NCBI RefSeq assembly: GCF_000220065.1
Contig: NZ_AFQU01000001.1
Coordinates: 1,384,001 to 1,448,000, forward strand
Origin: Streptococcus sp. oral taxon 056 str. F0418
GTDB lineage: Bacteria > Bacillota > Bacilli > Lactobacillales > Streptococcaceae
Reading direction: 5' to 3'
DNA: 64,000 nt
The notes under the pieces were generated by a model. The model searched no databases. It saw nothing but the letters and a program-made list of their open reading frames with translations, and was not told where the DNA came from. The position numbers were made by a program, and so were the translations under genes. Below are positions 1-8,208 of the stretch, one piece after another (position 1 is the first letter of the stretch; each line of letters opens with the position of its first letter).

Positions 1-275
1 CAGGTCTGACCATCTATGAGCCTAGGTTATGCGGTGTCAAGCAGTTTTATACCGAAAAGGATGAACGTTACGTCGTTTTTCTTTACAAAACCAATCGTTT
101 TGAAGGAGAGCTGGTCTCGTCCGACGAAGGAGAAGTGTTCTGGATTAAACGCGAGGATCTTGATCACCACTCGCTGGCCTTGAGCTTTAAAGAAATGTAT
201 CAAGTTTTCACATCAGATTTGACGGAGCAATTTACCTATCTGAATAATGGAGAGATCATCAGAGATCTATACTAG
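1..275 (+). CDS. NUDIX hydrolase, C-terminal part
   Basis: The reading frame enters from the left edge (first full codon at 3) and stops at 273-275, giving about 90 residues. They resemble the C-terminal half of the streptococcal MutT/NUDIX family: a beta-strand segment ending in VVFLYKTN, then an acidic stretch SSDEGEVFW followed by a basic/acidic helix, which are typical of the part after the NUDIX box. The box itself lies outside the window, so catalytic competence cannot be judged. Family members hydrolyse nucleoside diphosphate derivatives such as oxidised dGTP, but the substrate is not predictable here. A strong terminator follows six bases after the stop, so it is not co-transcribed with dut. 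Confidence 0.75.
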   Translation, partial: GLTIYEPRLCGVKQFYTEKDERYVVFLYKTNRFEGELVSSDEGEVFWIKREDLDHHSLALSFKEMYQVFTSDLTEQFTYLNNGEIIRDLY

Positions 276-280
276 GGAGA

Positions 281-304
281 ACCGCCCAATCGGCGGTTTT
301 TTTG
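281..304 (+). terminator. Rho-independent terminator after the NUDIX gene
   Basis: A 6-bp GC-rich stem (ACCGCC at 281-286, GGCGGT at 292-297) with a 5-nt loop is followed directly by a run of T's. Confidence 0.85.
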
Positions 305-360
305 CTTGTTTTTTTCGAATTTAGTATAATAGGGACAGCAAAAATAGAAAAGAGAACTCT

Positions 361-804
361 ATGAAAATTCGTGGATTTGAGCTGGTTTCCAGCTTTACAA
401 ATAAAGATTTGCTGCCCAAGAGAGAGACGGCTCACGCAGCAGGTTACGACTTAAAAGTGGCAGAGCGCATCGCCATTGCGCCAGGGGAGATTGAGCTAGT
501 TCCGACTGGTGTCAAAGCCTACATGCAGCCGGGCGAGGTGCTTTATCTTTACGACCGCTCGTCCAATCCTCGGAAAAAAGGTCTGGTCTTGATTAACTCC
601 GTTGGAGTCATTGATGGCGACTACTATGGCAATCCAGGAAACGAAGGGCATATCTTTGCTCAGATGAAAAACATCACAGATCAGGAAGTCGTCCTCGAAG
701 TTGGGGAACGTGTGGTTCAGGCTGTCTTTGCACCATTTCTGATTGCGGATGGAGATGAGGCTGAAGGCCTGCGGACCGGCGGATTTGGGTCAACAGGACA
801 TTAG
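361..804 (+). CDS. dut: dUTP diphosphatase (dUTPase)
   Basis: This 147-residue protein should hydrolyse dUTP to dUMP and pyrophosphate, keeping uracil out of DNA and supplying dUMP for thymidylate synthesis. The five trimeric-dUTPase motifs are visible in order: AAGYDL near residue 27, DRSSNPRKKG near 66, GVIDGDYYGN near 87 carrying the catalytic Asp, GERVVQAVF near 115, and the glycine-rich GGFGSTG at the very C-terminus that closes over the nucleotide. A -10 box (TATAAT, 325-330) lies upstream. It is the first gene of an apparent operon with a histidine-phosphatase gene (1-nt gap) and radA. Confidence 0.95.
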   Translation: MKIRGFELVSSFTNKDLLPKRETAHAAGYDLKVAERIAIAPGEIELVPTGVKAYMQPGEVLYLYDRSSNPRKKGLVLINSVGVIDGDYYGNPGNEGHIFAQMKNITDQEVVLEVGERVVQAVFAPFLIADGDEAEGLRTGGFGSTGH

Positions 805-805
805 T

Positions 806-1321
806 ATGAAAATCATTTTCATCCGCCACGGAGAGCCAGATTATTCACTTTTGGAAGAGGCTGGTTACACTGGCTTTGGACTAGATTTGGCTCCCTTGTC
901 GGCTGCTGGTCGCCGGATGGCGACAGAGGCCGCTGCTAATCCTTTGCTGGAACAGGCGGAAATTCTGATTTCATCTTCTGTGACGCGGGCTTTGGAGACG
1001 GCCTCCTATCTGATTCGAAACCGCCAACTACCGCTTTTTGTGGAGCCTTTTCTACATGAATGGCAGGTATATGAAAGTGGGACAGAAAAGTTTGAGCAGG
1101 CTCGGAAGTTATTTTTTGAAAATAAAGGCTCACTTCCTGTAGGAAGTTCTGTCTGGTATGAGACGGCTGAGCAGATGAAAGCCCGCTTTTTGCACACCAT
1201 AAGCAAATACAGAGACTACGAGACGGTAGCTCTTGTAGCCCATCGTATGCTTATCCGCCAGTTTGTAGCTGATCAGCAGATTGATTTTTGCCAGTTTATT
1301 GAATGTGAATTAGAAATATAA
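806..1321 (+). CDS. Histidine phosphatase family protein
   Basis: The start at ATG 806 was chosen because the N-terminus then reads MKIIFIRHGEP, placing the RHG catalytic motif of the phosphoglycerate-mutase-like superfamily at residues 7-9; the frame is open further upstream but that part lies inside dut. The 171-residue protein also has SSVTRALETA (second Arg of the pocket) and a late VAHRMLIRQF segment that supplies the second catalytic His region. The natural substrate of this streptococcal branch is not known to me. It begins one base after the dut stop, and its own stop lies directly before the radA ribosome binding site, so the three genes look co-transcribed. Confidence 0.85.
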   Translation: MKIIFIRHGEPDYSLLEEAGYTGFGLDLAPLSAAGRRMATEAAANPLLEQAEILISSSVTRALETASYLIRNRQLPLFVEPFLHEWQVYESGTEKFEQARKLFFENKGSLPVGSSVWYETAEQMKARFLHTISKYRDYETVALVAHRMLIRQFVADQQIDFCQFIECELEI

Positions 1322-1333
1322 AGGAGATATCTC

Positions 1334-2695
1334 ATCGCTAAGAAAAAAACGACCTTTGTCTGTCAAAATTGTGAATATCATTCGCCCAAGTATCTAGGCC
1401 GCTGTCCTAATTGTGGAGCTTGGTCTTCTTTTGTTGAGGAAGTAGAGGCTGCTGAGGTCAAGCATGCCCGTGTTTCCTTGACAGGCGAAAAGACCCGGCC
1501 CATGAAGCTGGCTGAGGTCACTTCGATTGATGTCAACAGGACCAAGACGGAAATGGATGAGTTCAACCGTGTGCTGGGTGGTGGCGTCGTGCCTGGCAGT
1601 CTGGTCCTGATTGGTGGAGATCCTGGTATCGGGAAGTCTACCTTGCTTCTGCAGGTGTCCACTCAGCTTTCTCATCAGGGTACCGTCCTCTATGTCAGCG
1701 GGGAGGAATCAGCTGAGCAAATTAAGCTGCGAGCGGAACGGCTCGGTGATATTGATAGTGAATTTTATCTCTACGCCGAGACCAATATGCAAAATATCCG
1801 CACAGAGATTGAGAAAATCAAGCCAGATTTTCTGATTATTGACTCCATTCAGACGGTTATGTCGCCGGAAATTTCCAGTGTTCAAGGTTCTGTTTCTCAG
1901 GTTCGCGAGGTGACAGCTGAGCTCATGCAGCTGGCCAAGACCAATAATATCGCGACCTTTATCGTTGGTCACATGACCAAGGAAGGAACCTTAGCTGGTC
2001 CCCGAACGCTAGAGCACATGGTGGACACTGTGCTTTATTTTGAGGGCGAACGTCAGCACACTTTCCGTATTTTACGGGCAGTTAAAAATCGCTTTGGCTC
2101 GACCAATGAGATTGGCATTTTTGAGATGCAGTCTGGTGGGCTAGTTGAGGTTGTCAATCCAAGTGAAGTCTTTTTAGAAGAGCGGCTGGATGGCGCGACA
2201 GGCTCATCTATCGTCGTCACCATGGAAGGAACGCGGCCGATTTTGGCTGAGGTGCAGGCTTTGGTGACACCGACCATGTTCGGCAATGCCAAGCGAACCA
2301 CGACTGGACTGGACTTTAACCGAGCCAGCCTCATCATGGCGGTTCTGGAAAAACGGGCAGGACTCCTCCTGCAAAATCAAGATGCCTACCTCAAGTCAGC
2401 TGGTGGAGTCAAGCTAGATGAGCCAGCGATTGATTTAGCAGTAGCGGTAGCCATTGCTTCCAGCTACAAAGATTTGCCTACCAACCCTCAAGAGTGCTTT
2501 ATCGGTGAAATTGGCCTGACTGGCGAAATCCGTCGTGTTAATCGTATCGAGCAGCGCATCAACGAGGCAGCAAAACTGGGCTTTACCAAAGTCTACGCTC
2601 CTAAAAACTCTCTGAACGGCCTCAAAGTTCCAGACAGTATTCAAGTCATCGGTGTGACGACGATTGGGGAAGTGTTAAAGAAGGTATTTTCGTAA
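1334..2695 (+). CDS. radA: DNA repair protein RadA (Sms), probable ATC start
   Basis: RadA is a hexameric branch-migration helicase that extends recombination intermediates during repair and natural transformation. Visible in order: a four-Cys zinc finger (CxxC at 1361-1408, CQNC...CPNC), Walker [11 protein letters not shown], Walker B FLIIDS, the RadA-specific KNRFG motif, and a C-terminal Lon-protease-like domain. The frame that encodes the zinc finger has a stop at 1319-1321 and then no ATG, GTG or TTG before it. The only sensible start is ATC at 1334, six bases after AAGGAGAT, giving 453 residues. Starting at ATG 1478 would delete the zinc finger. The odd start is discussed as a finding. 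Confidence 0.9.
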   Translation: MAKKKTTFVCQNCEYHSPKYLGRCPNCGAWSSFVEEVEAAEVKHARVSLTGEKTRPMKLAEVTSIDVNRTKTEMDEFNRVLGGGVVPGSLVLIGGDPGIGKSTLLLQVSTQLSHQGTVLYVSGEESAEQIKLRAERLGDIDSEFYLYAETNMQNIRTEIEKIKPDFLIIDSIQTVMSPEISSVQGSVSQVREVTAELMQLAKTNNIATFIVGHMTKEGTLAGPRTLEHMVDTVLYFEGERQHTFRILRAVKNRFGSTNEIGIFEMQSGGLVEVVNPSEVFLEERLDGATGSSIVVTMEGTRPILAEVQALVTPTMFGNAKRTTTGLDFNRASLIMAVLEKRAGLLLQNQDAYLKSAGGVKLDEPAIDLAVAVAIASSYKDLPTNPQECFIGEIGLTGEIRRVNRIEQRINEAAKLGFTKVYAPKNSLNGLKVPDSIQVIGVTTIGEVLKKVFS

Positions 2696-2711
2696 GATAG
2701 TTGCTTTAGAT

Positions 2712-2740
2712 TTGAAGAAAAAACTTACCAGTGCTATAAT
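2712..2740 (+). promoter_or_regulatory. SigA-type promoter of the AIM24-family gene
   Basis: TTGAAG (2712-2717), 17-bp spacer, TATAAT (2735-2740) with a TGc extended -10. Confidence 0.75.
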
Positions 2741-2814
2741 CGTGATAGATAGGTCAAGAGGCCAAGGGAGACAATAAACTAGCCTCCTCAAAAAGAAATA
2801 AAAGGAGAAAACAG

Positions 2815-3525
2815 ATGTCAGATAACCGCATGAATTTTACTATTGAGAATAATAGTCAATTTCCTTTTGTAGAAATAGCGCTAGATAAAGGTGAAAAAGC
2901 CTATATTCAGCGTGGAGGGATGGTGTATCATTCTCCAAGCGTTAAGTTAAATACGAAACTGAATGCCAAGGGCTCTGGTCTTGAGAAGTTAGTCAAAGCA
3001 GTCGGCCGTTCTATGGTATCTGGTGAAAGTACTTTTATCACTGAGGCTACTTCGGAGGTTGACGGTGGTGTACTTGCTTTAGCGCCAAATGTTCCAGGTC
3101 AAGTTATGGCATTAGAAATAGGTGACCATCAATACCGCTTAAATGATGGTGCCTTTCTAGCCTTAGATGGCTCGGCCTTTTATACTATGGAACGTCAGTC
3201 TTTTGGACGTGCTCTATTTGGTGGCCAAGGTGGTTTCTTTGTTATGACAACAGAGGGTGAAGGAACGCTTTTGGTCAATGCTTTTGGAGCCATCAAAAAG
3301 ATCGAATTGCAAGACCAAGAAATGACGATTGACAATGCCCATGTTGTTGCATGGAGTAAGGAACTGACTTATGATATTCATCTAGAAAATGGCTTTTTAC
3401 AGTCAGTTGGTACAGGTGAAGGTGTCGTCAATACTTTCCGTGGAACGGGAGAAATCTATGTTCAAAGTTTGAATGTAGAAACCTTTGCCAAAGTTTTGGG
3501 GACATATATTTCTACCAGAGAATAA
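2815..3525 (+). CDS. AIM24/TIGR00266 family protein
   Basis: A 236-residue soluble protein made largely of short beta strands and glycine turns, recognisable as the AIM24-like (TIGR00266) family, whose members form a double beta-sandwich resembling the TRAP tryptophan-attenuation fold. No catalytic residues or membrane segments are seen. The biochemical role in bacteria is unknown to me. It has its own promoter about 75 bases upstream and a good ribosome binding site (AAAAGGAG) before ATG 2815, and it stands as a single gene between radA and the duplicated carbonic-anhydrase leader. Confidence 0.75.
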   Translation: MSDNRMNFTIENNSQFPFVEIALDKGEKAYIQRGGMVYHSPSVKLNTKLNAKGSGLEKLVKAVGRSMVSGESTFITEATSEVDGGVLALAPNVPGQVMALEIGDHQYRLNDGAFLALDGSAFYTMERQSFGRALFGGQGGFFVMTTEGEGTLLVNAFGAIKKIELQDQEMTIDNAHVVAWSKELTYDIHLENGFLQSVGTGEGVVNTFRGTGEIYVQSLNVETFAKVLGTYISTRE

Positions 3526-3578
3526 AAATGAAGATTTTTCATGTAGTAAGCGTCAGTTCTGATAAACGATACCAAAGG

Positions 3579-3675
3579 TGATAAGATTAATTTATTTGAA
3601 AATCAAATTAATAATCTAAAAAACAATCCAGAGGTGAATATGTCATATTTTGAAAATTTTATAAAGGTCGATCAA
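3579..3675 (+). repeat. Duplicated promoter, leader and first codons of the carbonic anhydrase gene (copy 1, truncated)
   Basis: About 97 bases match 4507-4606 almost base for base: the TGaTAAGAT -10 region, the AT-rich inverted repeat, the AGAGGTG ribosome binding site and the codons for MSYFENFIK. The similarity ends near 3675, after which the sequence is unrelated. The copy opens a 60-codon chimeric frame (3634-3816) that I do not regard as a functional gene. Confidence 0.8.
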
Positions 3676-3778
3676 CCCTTGAAAAGTCAATGCCGCCTTT
3701 ATAATGTGGCTGTTCGCACCGACGGATGCGAACTCGTTCGTGATATTTTTGGCGGATTCAAGAAACGTGAGGAAAAAA

Positions 3779-4264
3779 GTGACAATTACTATAAAACTTT
3801 ACCAGAAATCGTATAAAGAGGCTGTTTTAGAATTGTCAATACAGGCTTGGTCTCCAGTTTTTCCAAAAATGGAAAAAGGAGTTCCTAAGTTTGTTTATGA
3901 TAATTTTTATCCTCAAGGGTGGGAAACAAGACAAATCAATGATCTAACAGCAGTCTTAGATGAAGAAGGTCAGTTTGCCTGGCTAGCTTTTTTGGAGGAA
4001 GAGTTAGTCGGCTGGATTCACATTCGCTTGCACCCTGAGGATAAGATGGGAGAGATTTATATACTAGCCGTTTCTCCAAGCTATCAGCGTCAAGGTGTCG
4101 GAAAAGCACTCATGACCTATGCTTGTGATCAGATTAAACAAAAAGGAATGGAAATGGTCATGGTTGAGACGGGTGGTGATCCAGGCCATGCACCAGCCCG
4201 TAAAACCTATGAGAACTTTGGTTTTGAACAGTGGCCTGTTGCTCGCTACTTTAAAAAGTTATAA
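3779..4264 (+). CDS. GNAT family N-acetyltransferase
   Basis: The start was set at GTG 3779 because it follows GTGAGG at the right distance and gives MTITIKLYQKSY, the expected first beta strand of GNAT proteins; the frame is open back to 3704 but that part looks non-coding. The 161-residue product has the acetyl-CoA binding loop SYQRQGVGKALM (motif A, Q-x-x-G-x-G) and a late strand with ARKTYENFGF typical of motif B. It should transfer an acetyl group to an unknown amine. It lies just downstream of the truncated carbonic-anhydrase leader, whose promoter may now drive it; TATAAT at 3700-3705 is another possible promoter. Confidence 0.75.
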   Translation: MTITIKLYQKSYKEAVLELSIQAWSPVFPKMEKGVPKFVYDNFYPQGWETRQINDLTAVLDEEGQFAWLAFLEEELVGWIHIRLHPEDKMGEIYILAVSPSYQRQGVGKALMTYACDQIKQKGMEMVMVETGGDPGHAPARKTYENFGFEQWPVARYFKKL

Positions 4265-4445
4265 CTAATAGCTCTTTGTCAACTTGAGTGGGTGATAAAA
4301 GCTAGCATAGAGAACCGTTCATAAAGGTTCTCTCTTTTTTTGAAGTTAGGGAAGTTTTAAGGTCAAAGCTTGGTTGTTTGATATCCTTCATAAAGCCGTT
4401 AGTTGCTTTCAGATTGGCATTGGAGAAGGATTTGTCAATATTTTC
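4265..4445 (-). pseudogene. Decayed 3' end of an ISL3-family transposase
   Basis: Read on the minus strand, 4435-4375 encodes KSFSNANLKATNGFMKDIK, matching the conserved C-terminal SNAKLEATNNLIKLIKR block of ISL3-family (IS1167-like) transposases. Further downstream on the same strand, out of register and interrupted by stops, come a KKERT-like segment and the ...VDKEL tail seen at the end of those transposases. No intact frame, inverted repeats or target duplication remain. A hairpin (GAGAACC at 4310-4316, GGTTCTC at 4327-4333) lies inside the relic. Confidence 0.55.
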
Positions 4446-4506
4446 TGTGGAACTGGTGAATCCATATCCAAAGCTTTATTGCTGACAAAGTGGCGTGAAG
4501 CTGGTA

Positions 4507-4606
4507 TGATAAGATTAATTTATTTGAAGTTCAAATTAATAATCTAAAAAAACAATCCAGAGGTGAATATGTCTTATTTTGAAAATTTCATAAAAGCTAA
4601 TCAAGC
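4507..4606 (+). repeat. Carbonic anhydrase promoter/leader/5' coding segment (copy 2, intact)
   Basis: Partner of the segment at 3579-3675. It holds an extended -10 (TGa TAAGAT, 4507-4515), an imperfect AT-rich inverted repeat (AGATTAATTTATTTGAA against TTCAAATTAATAATCT, about 4512-4546), the AGAGGTG ribosome binding site and the start of the carbonic anhydrase gene. Confidence 0.8.
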
Positions 4607-5063
4607 CTATGTTGACTTACATGGAACGGCTCACTTGCCACTAAAGCCGAAAACAAAAGTAGCGATTGTGACTTGTATGGATTCCCGTCTTCATGTAGCA
4701 CCAGCTTTGGGATTGGCGCTGGGAGATGCTCATATTTTGAGAAATGCTGGTGGACGGGTAACAGATGACATTATTCGGTCATTAGTAATTTCTCAGCAGC
4801 AAATGGGAACAAGAGAAGTGGTGATTTTGCACCATACAGATTGTGGAGCCCAGACTTTTAACAATAAAGATTTTGTGGAGCATCTTCGACAAGTGTTAGG
4901 TGTTGATGCTAGTAGTCAAGACTTTTTGCCTTTTACAGATGTGAGAGAAAGTGTGCTAGAAGATATGGCTTTGTTACGTCAGTCAGACTTGATTCCAGAA
5001 GACATAGAAATTTCTGGAGCCATTTATGATGTTGATACTGGGCGAATTCACGAAGTTATATAG
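4569..5063 (+). CDS. Beta-class carbonic anhydrase
   Basis: This cytoplasmic zinc enzyme interconverts CO2 and bicarbonate; in streptococci it supplies bicarbonate for carboxylations and lets cells grow in ambient CO2. The beta-class zinc ligands are visible as CMDSR (Cys, with the Asp-Arg dyad) near residue 35 and HHTDC (His and Cys) near residue 91. ATG 4569 was preferred over GTG 4563 because it is spaced properly from AGAGGTG and gives MSYFENF, giving 164 residues. Its leader carries an inverted repeat, and its promoter and first codons are duplicated upstream. It is followed by a terminator, so it is monocistronic. Confidence 0.92.
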   Translation: MSYFENFIKANQAYVDLHGTAHLPLKPKTKVAIVTCMDSRLHVAPALGLALGDAHILRNAGGRVTDDIIRSLVISQQQMGTREVVILHHTDCGAQTFNNKDFVEHLRQVLGVDASSQDFLPFTDVRESVLEDMALLRQSDLIPEDIEISGAIYDVDTGRIHEVI

Positions 5064-5078
5064 ATCATCCAGAGGTGT

Positions 5079-5110
5079 AAAAAAAGATTGCTTGCAGGTA
5101 ATCTTTTTTT
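5079..5110 (+). terminator. Terminator after carbonic anhydrase
   Basis: An 11-bp stem (AAAAAAAGATT at 5079-5089 with its complement at 5100-5110) ends in a T run. The symmetric A/T tracts would allow use in both directions. Confidence 0.75.
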
Positions 5111-5117
5111 CTACTTA

Positions 5118-5126
5118 TGCTATAAT
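5118..5126 (+). promoter_or_regulatory. Extended -10 promoter of gltX
   Basis: TGc TATAAT (5118-5126) follows the carbonic anhydrase terminator. No good -35 box is visible. Confidence 0.6.
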
Positions 5127-5195
5127 AGAAACGATTGAAAAGAGGATGCTTCACTCCTCAAATAGAAAAATAGAAGAAAATAAAGGAGATTTGTT

Positions 5196-6653
5196 TTGGC
5201 AAAAGCTATTCGTGTGCGTTATGCACCAAGTCCGACCGGGCTCTTACACATCGGAAATGCGCGGACTGCGCTCTTTAACTACCTCTATGCTCGTCATCAT
5301 GGTGGGACATTCATTATTCGTATCGAGGATACTGACCGTAAGCGCCATGTAGAAGACGGGGAACGCTCACAGCTTGAAAATCTGCGCTGGCTGGGTATTG
5401 ACTGGGATGAAAGTCCTGAGACTCACGAAAACTACCGCCAGTCTGAGCGCTTGGATATTTACCAAAAATATGTCAATGAACTCTTGGACAAGGGTTTGGC
5501 CTACAAGTCCTATGTGACTGAGGAAGAATTAGCAGCTGAACGTGAACGTCAAGAAGCAGCTGGTGAAACACCGCGTTATATCAATGAATATTTAGGGATG
5601 TCTGACGAGGGAAAAGCAGCCTATATCGCTGAGCGCGAAGCAGCGGGAATCATTCCGACTGTTCGTCTGGCTGTCAATGAAGCTGGCGTTTACAAGTGGA
5701 CGGACATGGTCAAGGGCGACATTGAGTTCGAGGGTGGCAATATCGGTGGTGACTGGGTTATCCAGAAGAAAGATGGCTACCCAACCTACAACTTTGCCGT
5801 GGTTATTGATGACCATCTGATGGAAATTTCTCACGTTATTCGTGGGGATGACCACATTGCCAACACACCTAAGCAACTCATGGTCTATGAAGCCCTCGGC
5901 TGGGAAGCACCAGAATTTGGGCATATGACCTTGATCATCAACTCTGAAACAGGCAAGAAGCTATCCAAACGTGATACCAATACCTTGCAGTTTATCGAGG
6001 ATTATCGCAAGAAGGGCTATCTGCCAGAAGCAGTCTTTAACTTTATTGCACTGCTGGGCTGGAATCCTGGAGGCGAGCATGAAATCTTCTCTCGTCAAGA
6101 ATTAATCGAGCTTTTTGATGAAAAACGTCTCAGCAAGTCTCCAGCTGCTTTTGACCAGAAGAAGCTGGACTGGATGAACAACGAATACATCAAGAATGCA
6201 GATTTTGACACAATCTTCGCTTTGGCCAAACCGTATCTTGAAGAAGCGGGCCGTTTGACAGATAAGGCAGAAAAGCTTGTAGAGCTCTACAAACCACAAA
6301 TGAAGTCTGTGGATGAAATCGTACCGCTGACAAACCTCTTCTTTGCGGACTTCCCAGAGTTGACAGATGCAGAGCGTGAGGTCATGGCTGGTGAAACAGT
6401 ACCGACTGTGTTGACAGCCTTCAAAGAAAAGCTAGAAGCTATGTCTGATGCAGATTTTGTGACGGAGAATATCTTCCCGCAAATCAAGGCTGTCCAAAAA
6501 GAGACAGGAATAAAAGGTAAAAACCTCTTCATGCCGATCCGAATTGCCGTTTCAGGTGAAATGCATGGACCAGAGCTACCAGATACGATTTATCTATTAG
6601 GCCGCGAAAAATCCATCCAGCATATCGAGAACATGCTCAAAACTATTCAATAA
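5196..6653 (+). CDS. gltX: Glutamate--tRNA ligase
   Basis: GltX charges tRNA-Glu (and in most Firmicutes also tRNA-Gln, later amidated) with glutamate. The 485-residue protein has the class I synthetase signature [15 protein letters not shown] near residue 9 and the KLSKRD variant of the KMSKS loop near residue 255, followed by the alpha-helical anticodon-binding domain. It starts with TTG at 5196 behind AAAGGAG. The gene has its own extended -10 promoter and a following terminator, so it is a single-gene unit in the usual streptococcal position after carbonic anhydrase. Confidence 0.95.
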   Translation: MAKAIRVRYAPSPTGLLHIGNARTALFNYLYARHHGGTFIIRIEDTDRKRHVEDGERSQLENLRWLGIDWDESPETHENYRQSERLDIYQKYVNELLDKGLAYKSYVTEEELAAERERQEAAGETPRYINEYLGMSDEGKAAYIAEREAAGIIPTVRLAVNEAGVYKWTDMVKGDIEFEGGNIGGDWVIQKKDGYPTYNFAVVIDDHLMEISHVIRGDDHIANTPKQLMVYEALGWEAPEFGHMTLIINSETGKKLSKRDTNTLQFIEDYRKKGYLPEAVFNFIALLGWNPGGEHEIFSRQELIELFDEKRLSKSPAAFDQKKLDWMNNEYIKNADFDTIFALAKPYLEEAGRLTDKAEKLVELYKPQMKSVDEIVPLTNLFFADFPELTDAEREVMAGETVPTVLTAFKEKLEAMSDADFVTENIFPQIKAVQKETGIKGKNLFMPIRIAVSGEMHGPELPDTIYLLGREKSIQHIENMLKTIQ

Positions 6654-6659
6654 AAATAG

Positions 6660-6686
6660 ACCCGCAATCATGTTTGCGGGTTTTTA
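6660..6686 (+). terminator. Terminator after gltX
   Basis: An 8-bp stem (ACCCGCAA at 6660-6667, TTGCGGGT at 6674-6681) is followed by TTTT. Confidence 0.85.
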
Positions 6687-6949
6687 CTTGGAATCATGAT
6701 TAATTAAGTATATTTAGTGTTTGATGAACAAATTAAACCGGGAGTCGTAGTTAGTAGGAGAGGTGGCTATTGTAGATTTTGACTTGCTGTTTCTTTCTGT
6801 TCTTTTTTTAAAAGAATTTGTTGAATGGATGCAAATTAATCTGTGTGAAGAAAGCTGAAATCTAAGAAAAAGATAGGAATAACAAGCTTTTTATGCTTGT
6901 AAATATAAGGCGGAAAAATGTGAGAAAATCTTGTAAATGCCTGCTAAAA
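6687..6949. other. Intergenic stretch, no gene recognised
   Basis: About 260 AT-rich bases lie between the gltX terminator and the rnpA promoter. Several relatives carry argGH near here; I see no convincing remnant of them. Short open stretches are interrupted by stops and lack ribosome binding sites. Confidence 0.5.
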
Positions 6950-6977
6950 TTGGATTTTTTGAAAAATATGGTATAAT
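6950..6977 (+). promoter_or_regulatory. Promoter of rnpA-yidC-jag
   Basis: TTGGAT (6950-6955), 16-bp spacer, TATAAT (6972-6977) preceded by TGg (extended -10). Confidence 0.75.
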
Positions 6978-7007
6978 AGATATAATTTTGGTAGATGGAG
7001 TTGAATT

Positions 7008-7367
7008 TTGAGAAAAAGCTATCGCGTCAAGAGTGAGAAAGACTTTAATGCAATTTTTAATGATAAACAAAGTGTGGCTAATAAACGATTTGTCATCTAT
7101 AAATTGAATAAAGATCAAAAACACTTTCGTGTAGGGCTTTCAGTCAGTAAGAAACTGGGCAATGCTGTTACGAGAAATAGCATTAAGAGAAAATTACGTC
7201 ATGTCTTAATAGAATATGGGAAGAAGTTGCAACCAGTTGACTTTGTAGTTATTGCTCGTAAGGGAGTGGAAGAGCTGAATTACAAAGAAATTGAGAAAAA
7301 TTTGCTGCATGTGCTGAAACTAGCTAAAATCTATCAGGAAGGGACTATTAGTGAAACAGAAGAGTAA
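7008..7367 (+). CDS. rnpA: Ribonuclease P protein component
   Basis: RnpA is the basic protein subunit of RNase P, which removes 5' leaders from tRNA precursors together with the RnpB RNA (not in this window). The 119-residue protein carries the RNR signature region [15 protein letters not shown] near residue 60 and is rich in Lys/Arg. It starts with TTG at 7008, behind GGAG. Its end overlaps the yidC start by 17 bases, and yidC in turn overlaps jag, giving the conserved rnpA-yidC-jag operon. Confidence 0.92.
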   Translation: MRKSYRVKSEKDFNAIFNDKQSVANKRFVIYKLNKDQKHFRVGLSVSKKLGNAVTRNSIKRKLRHVLIEYGKKLQPVDFVVIARKGVEELNYKEIEKNLLHVLKLAKIYQEGTISETEE

Positions 7368-8208
7368 AATGGCAGGTGTCCTGCTCCTATCCTCACTTGT
7401 ATTGACCGCTTGCGGAACGAATGAAGTTACAACACAATCGACTGATTTATGGGAGAGATTTGTTTATTTCTTCGCTGAAACGATCCGATTTTTATCTTTT
7501 AATGGTAGCATAGGAATTGGAATTATCCTCTTTACAATTATTATCAGAACAGTTCTTTTGCCGGTTTTCCAGATCCAGATGAACTCATCTAGAAAGATGC
7601 AAGAAGCACAGCCTCATATTAAGGCCTTGCAGGCTAAGTATCCTGGAAAAGATATGGAGAGTCGAAATCGCCTAGCAACAGAGACTCAACGACTTTATAA
7701 AGAGCTAGGTGTAAATCCACTTGCATCCTTTATTCCTCTGTTCATCCAGATGCCGGTTTTGATTGCCTTGTATCAAGCGTTGACACGAGTTGCTTTCTTA
7801 AAGACAGGACATTTCCTATGGCTTAATCTAGCAGAAACGGATCCTTATTACATTCTGCCAGTATTGGCGGCCCTCTTTACTTTTTTAAGTAGCTGGCTGA
7901 ATAATAAGGGACTGGCTGAAAGAAATGGCGCGATGACCGCAATGACTTATGTGATGCCTTTGATGATTTTTTGGTTTGCCCTGACTTTCTCCAGTGGTGT
8001 AGCCCTATATTGGATGGTATCAAATGCTTATCAAGTGGTTCAGACATTAATTTTGAGCAATCCTTTTAAGATGATTGCAGAACGTGAAGCTAAGCTTAAT
8101 GCAGAGCGTGAACAAGAAGAAAAGAAAAAACGTGCTTTCCGAAAAGCACAGAAAAAGAAAAATAAGGAGGTCTCTTGCAAATGGTTGTATTTACAGGAGC
8201 GAGCGTAG
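7351..8208 (+). CDS. yidC: Membrane protein insertase YidC (Oxa1 family)
   Basis: YidC inserts membrane proteins alone or with SecYEG. The product starts at GTG 7351, has a lipoprotein signal peptide with lipobox LTACG near residue 21, and then five predicted membrane segments, with the hydrophilic-groove arginine probably in [10 protein letters not shown]. The C-terminus is a long Lys/Arg/Glu-rich tail typical of streptococcal YidC. The last ~15 codons overlap the jag start and read as non-basic sequence ([12 protein letters not shown]). One extra A in the A-rich run at about 8152-8162 would instead end the protein at a TAA just before the jag ribosome binding site, so the tail may be an artefact. 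Confidence 0.9.
   Translation: MKQKSKMAGVLLLSSLVLTACGTNEVTTQSTDLWERFVYFFAETIRFLSFNGSIGIGIILFTIIIRTVLLPVFQIQMNSSRKMQEAQPHIKALQAKYPGKDMESRNRLATETQRLYKELGVNPLASFIPLFIQMPVLIALYQALTRVAFLKTGHFLWLNLAETDPYYILPVLAALFTFLSSWLNNKGLAERNGAMTAMTYVMPLMIFWFALTFSSGVALYWMVSNAYQVVQTLILSNPFKMIAEREAKLNAEREQEEKKKRAFRKAQKKKNKEVSCKWLYLQERA

Noticed and set aside
3634..3816. A 60-codon frame starting with the carbonic anhydrase N-terminus
   Set aside because: It is a chimera of the duplicated leader and unrelated sequence, stops inside the GNAT gene in another frame, and matches no family.
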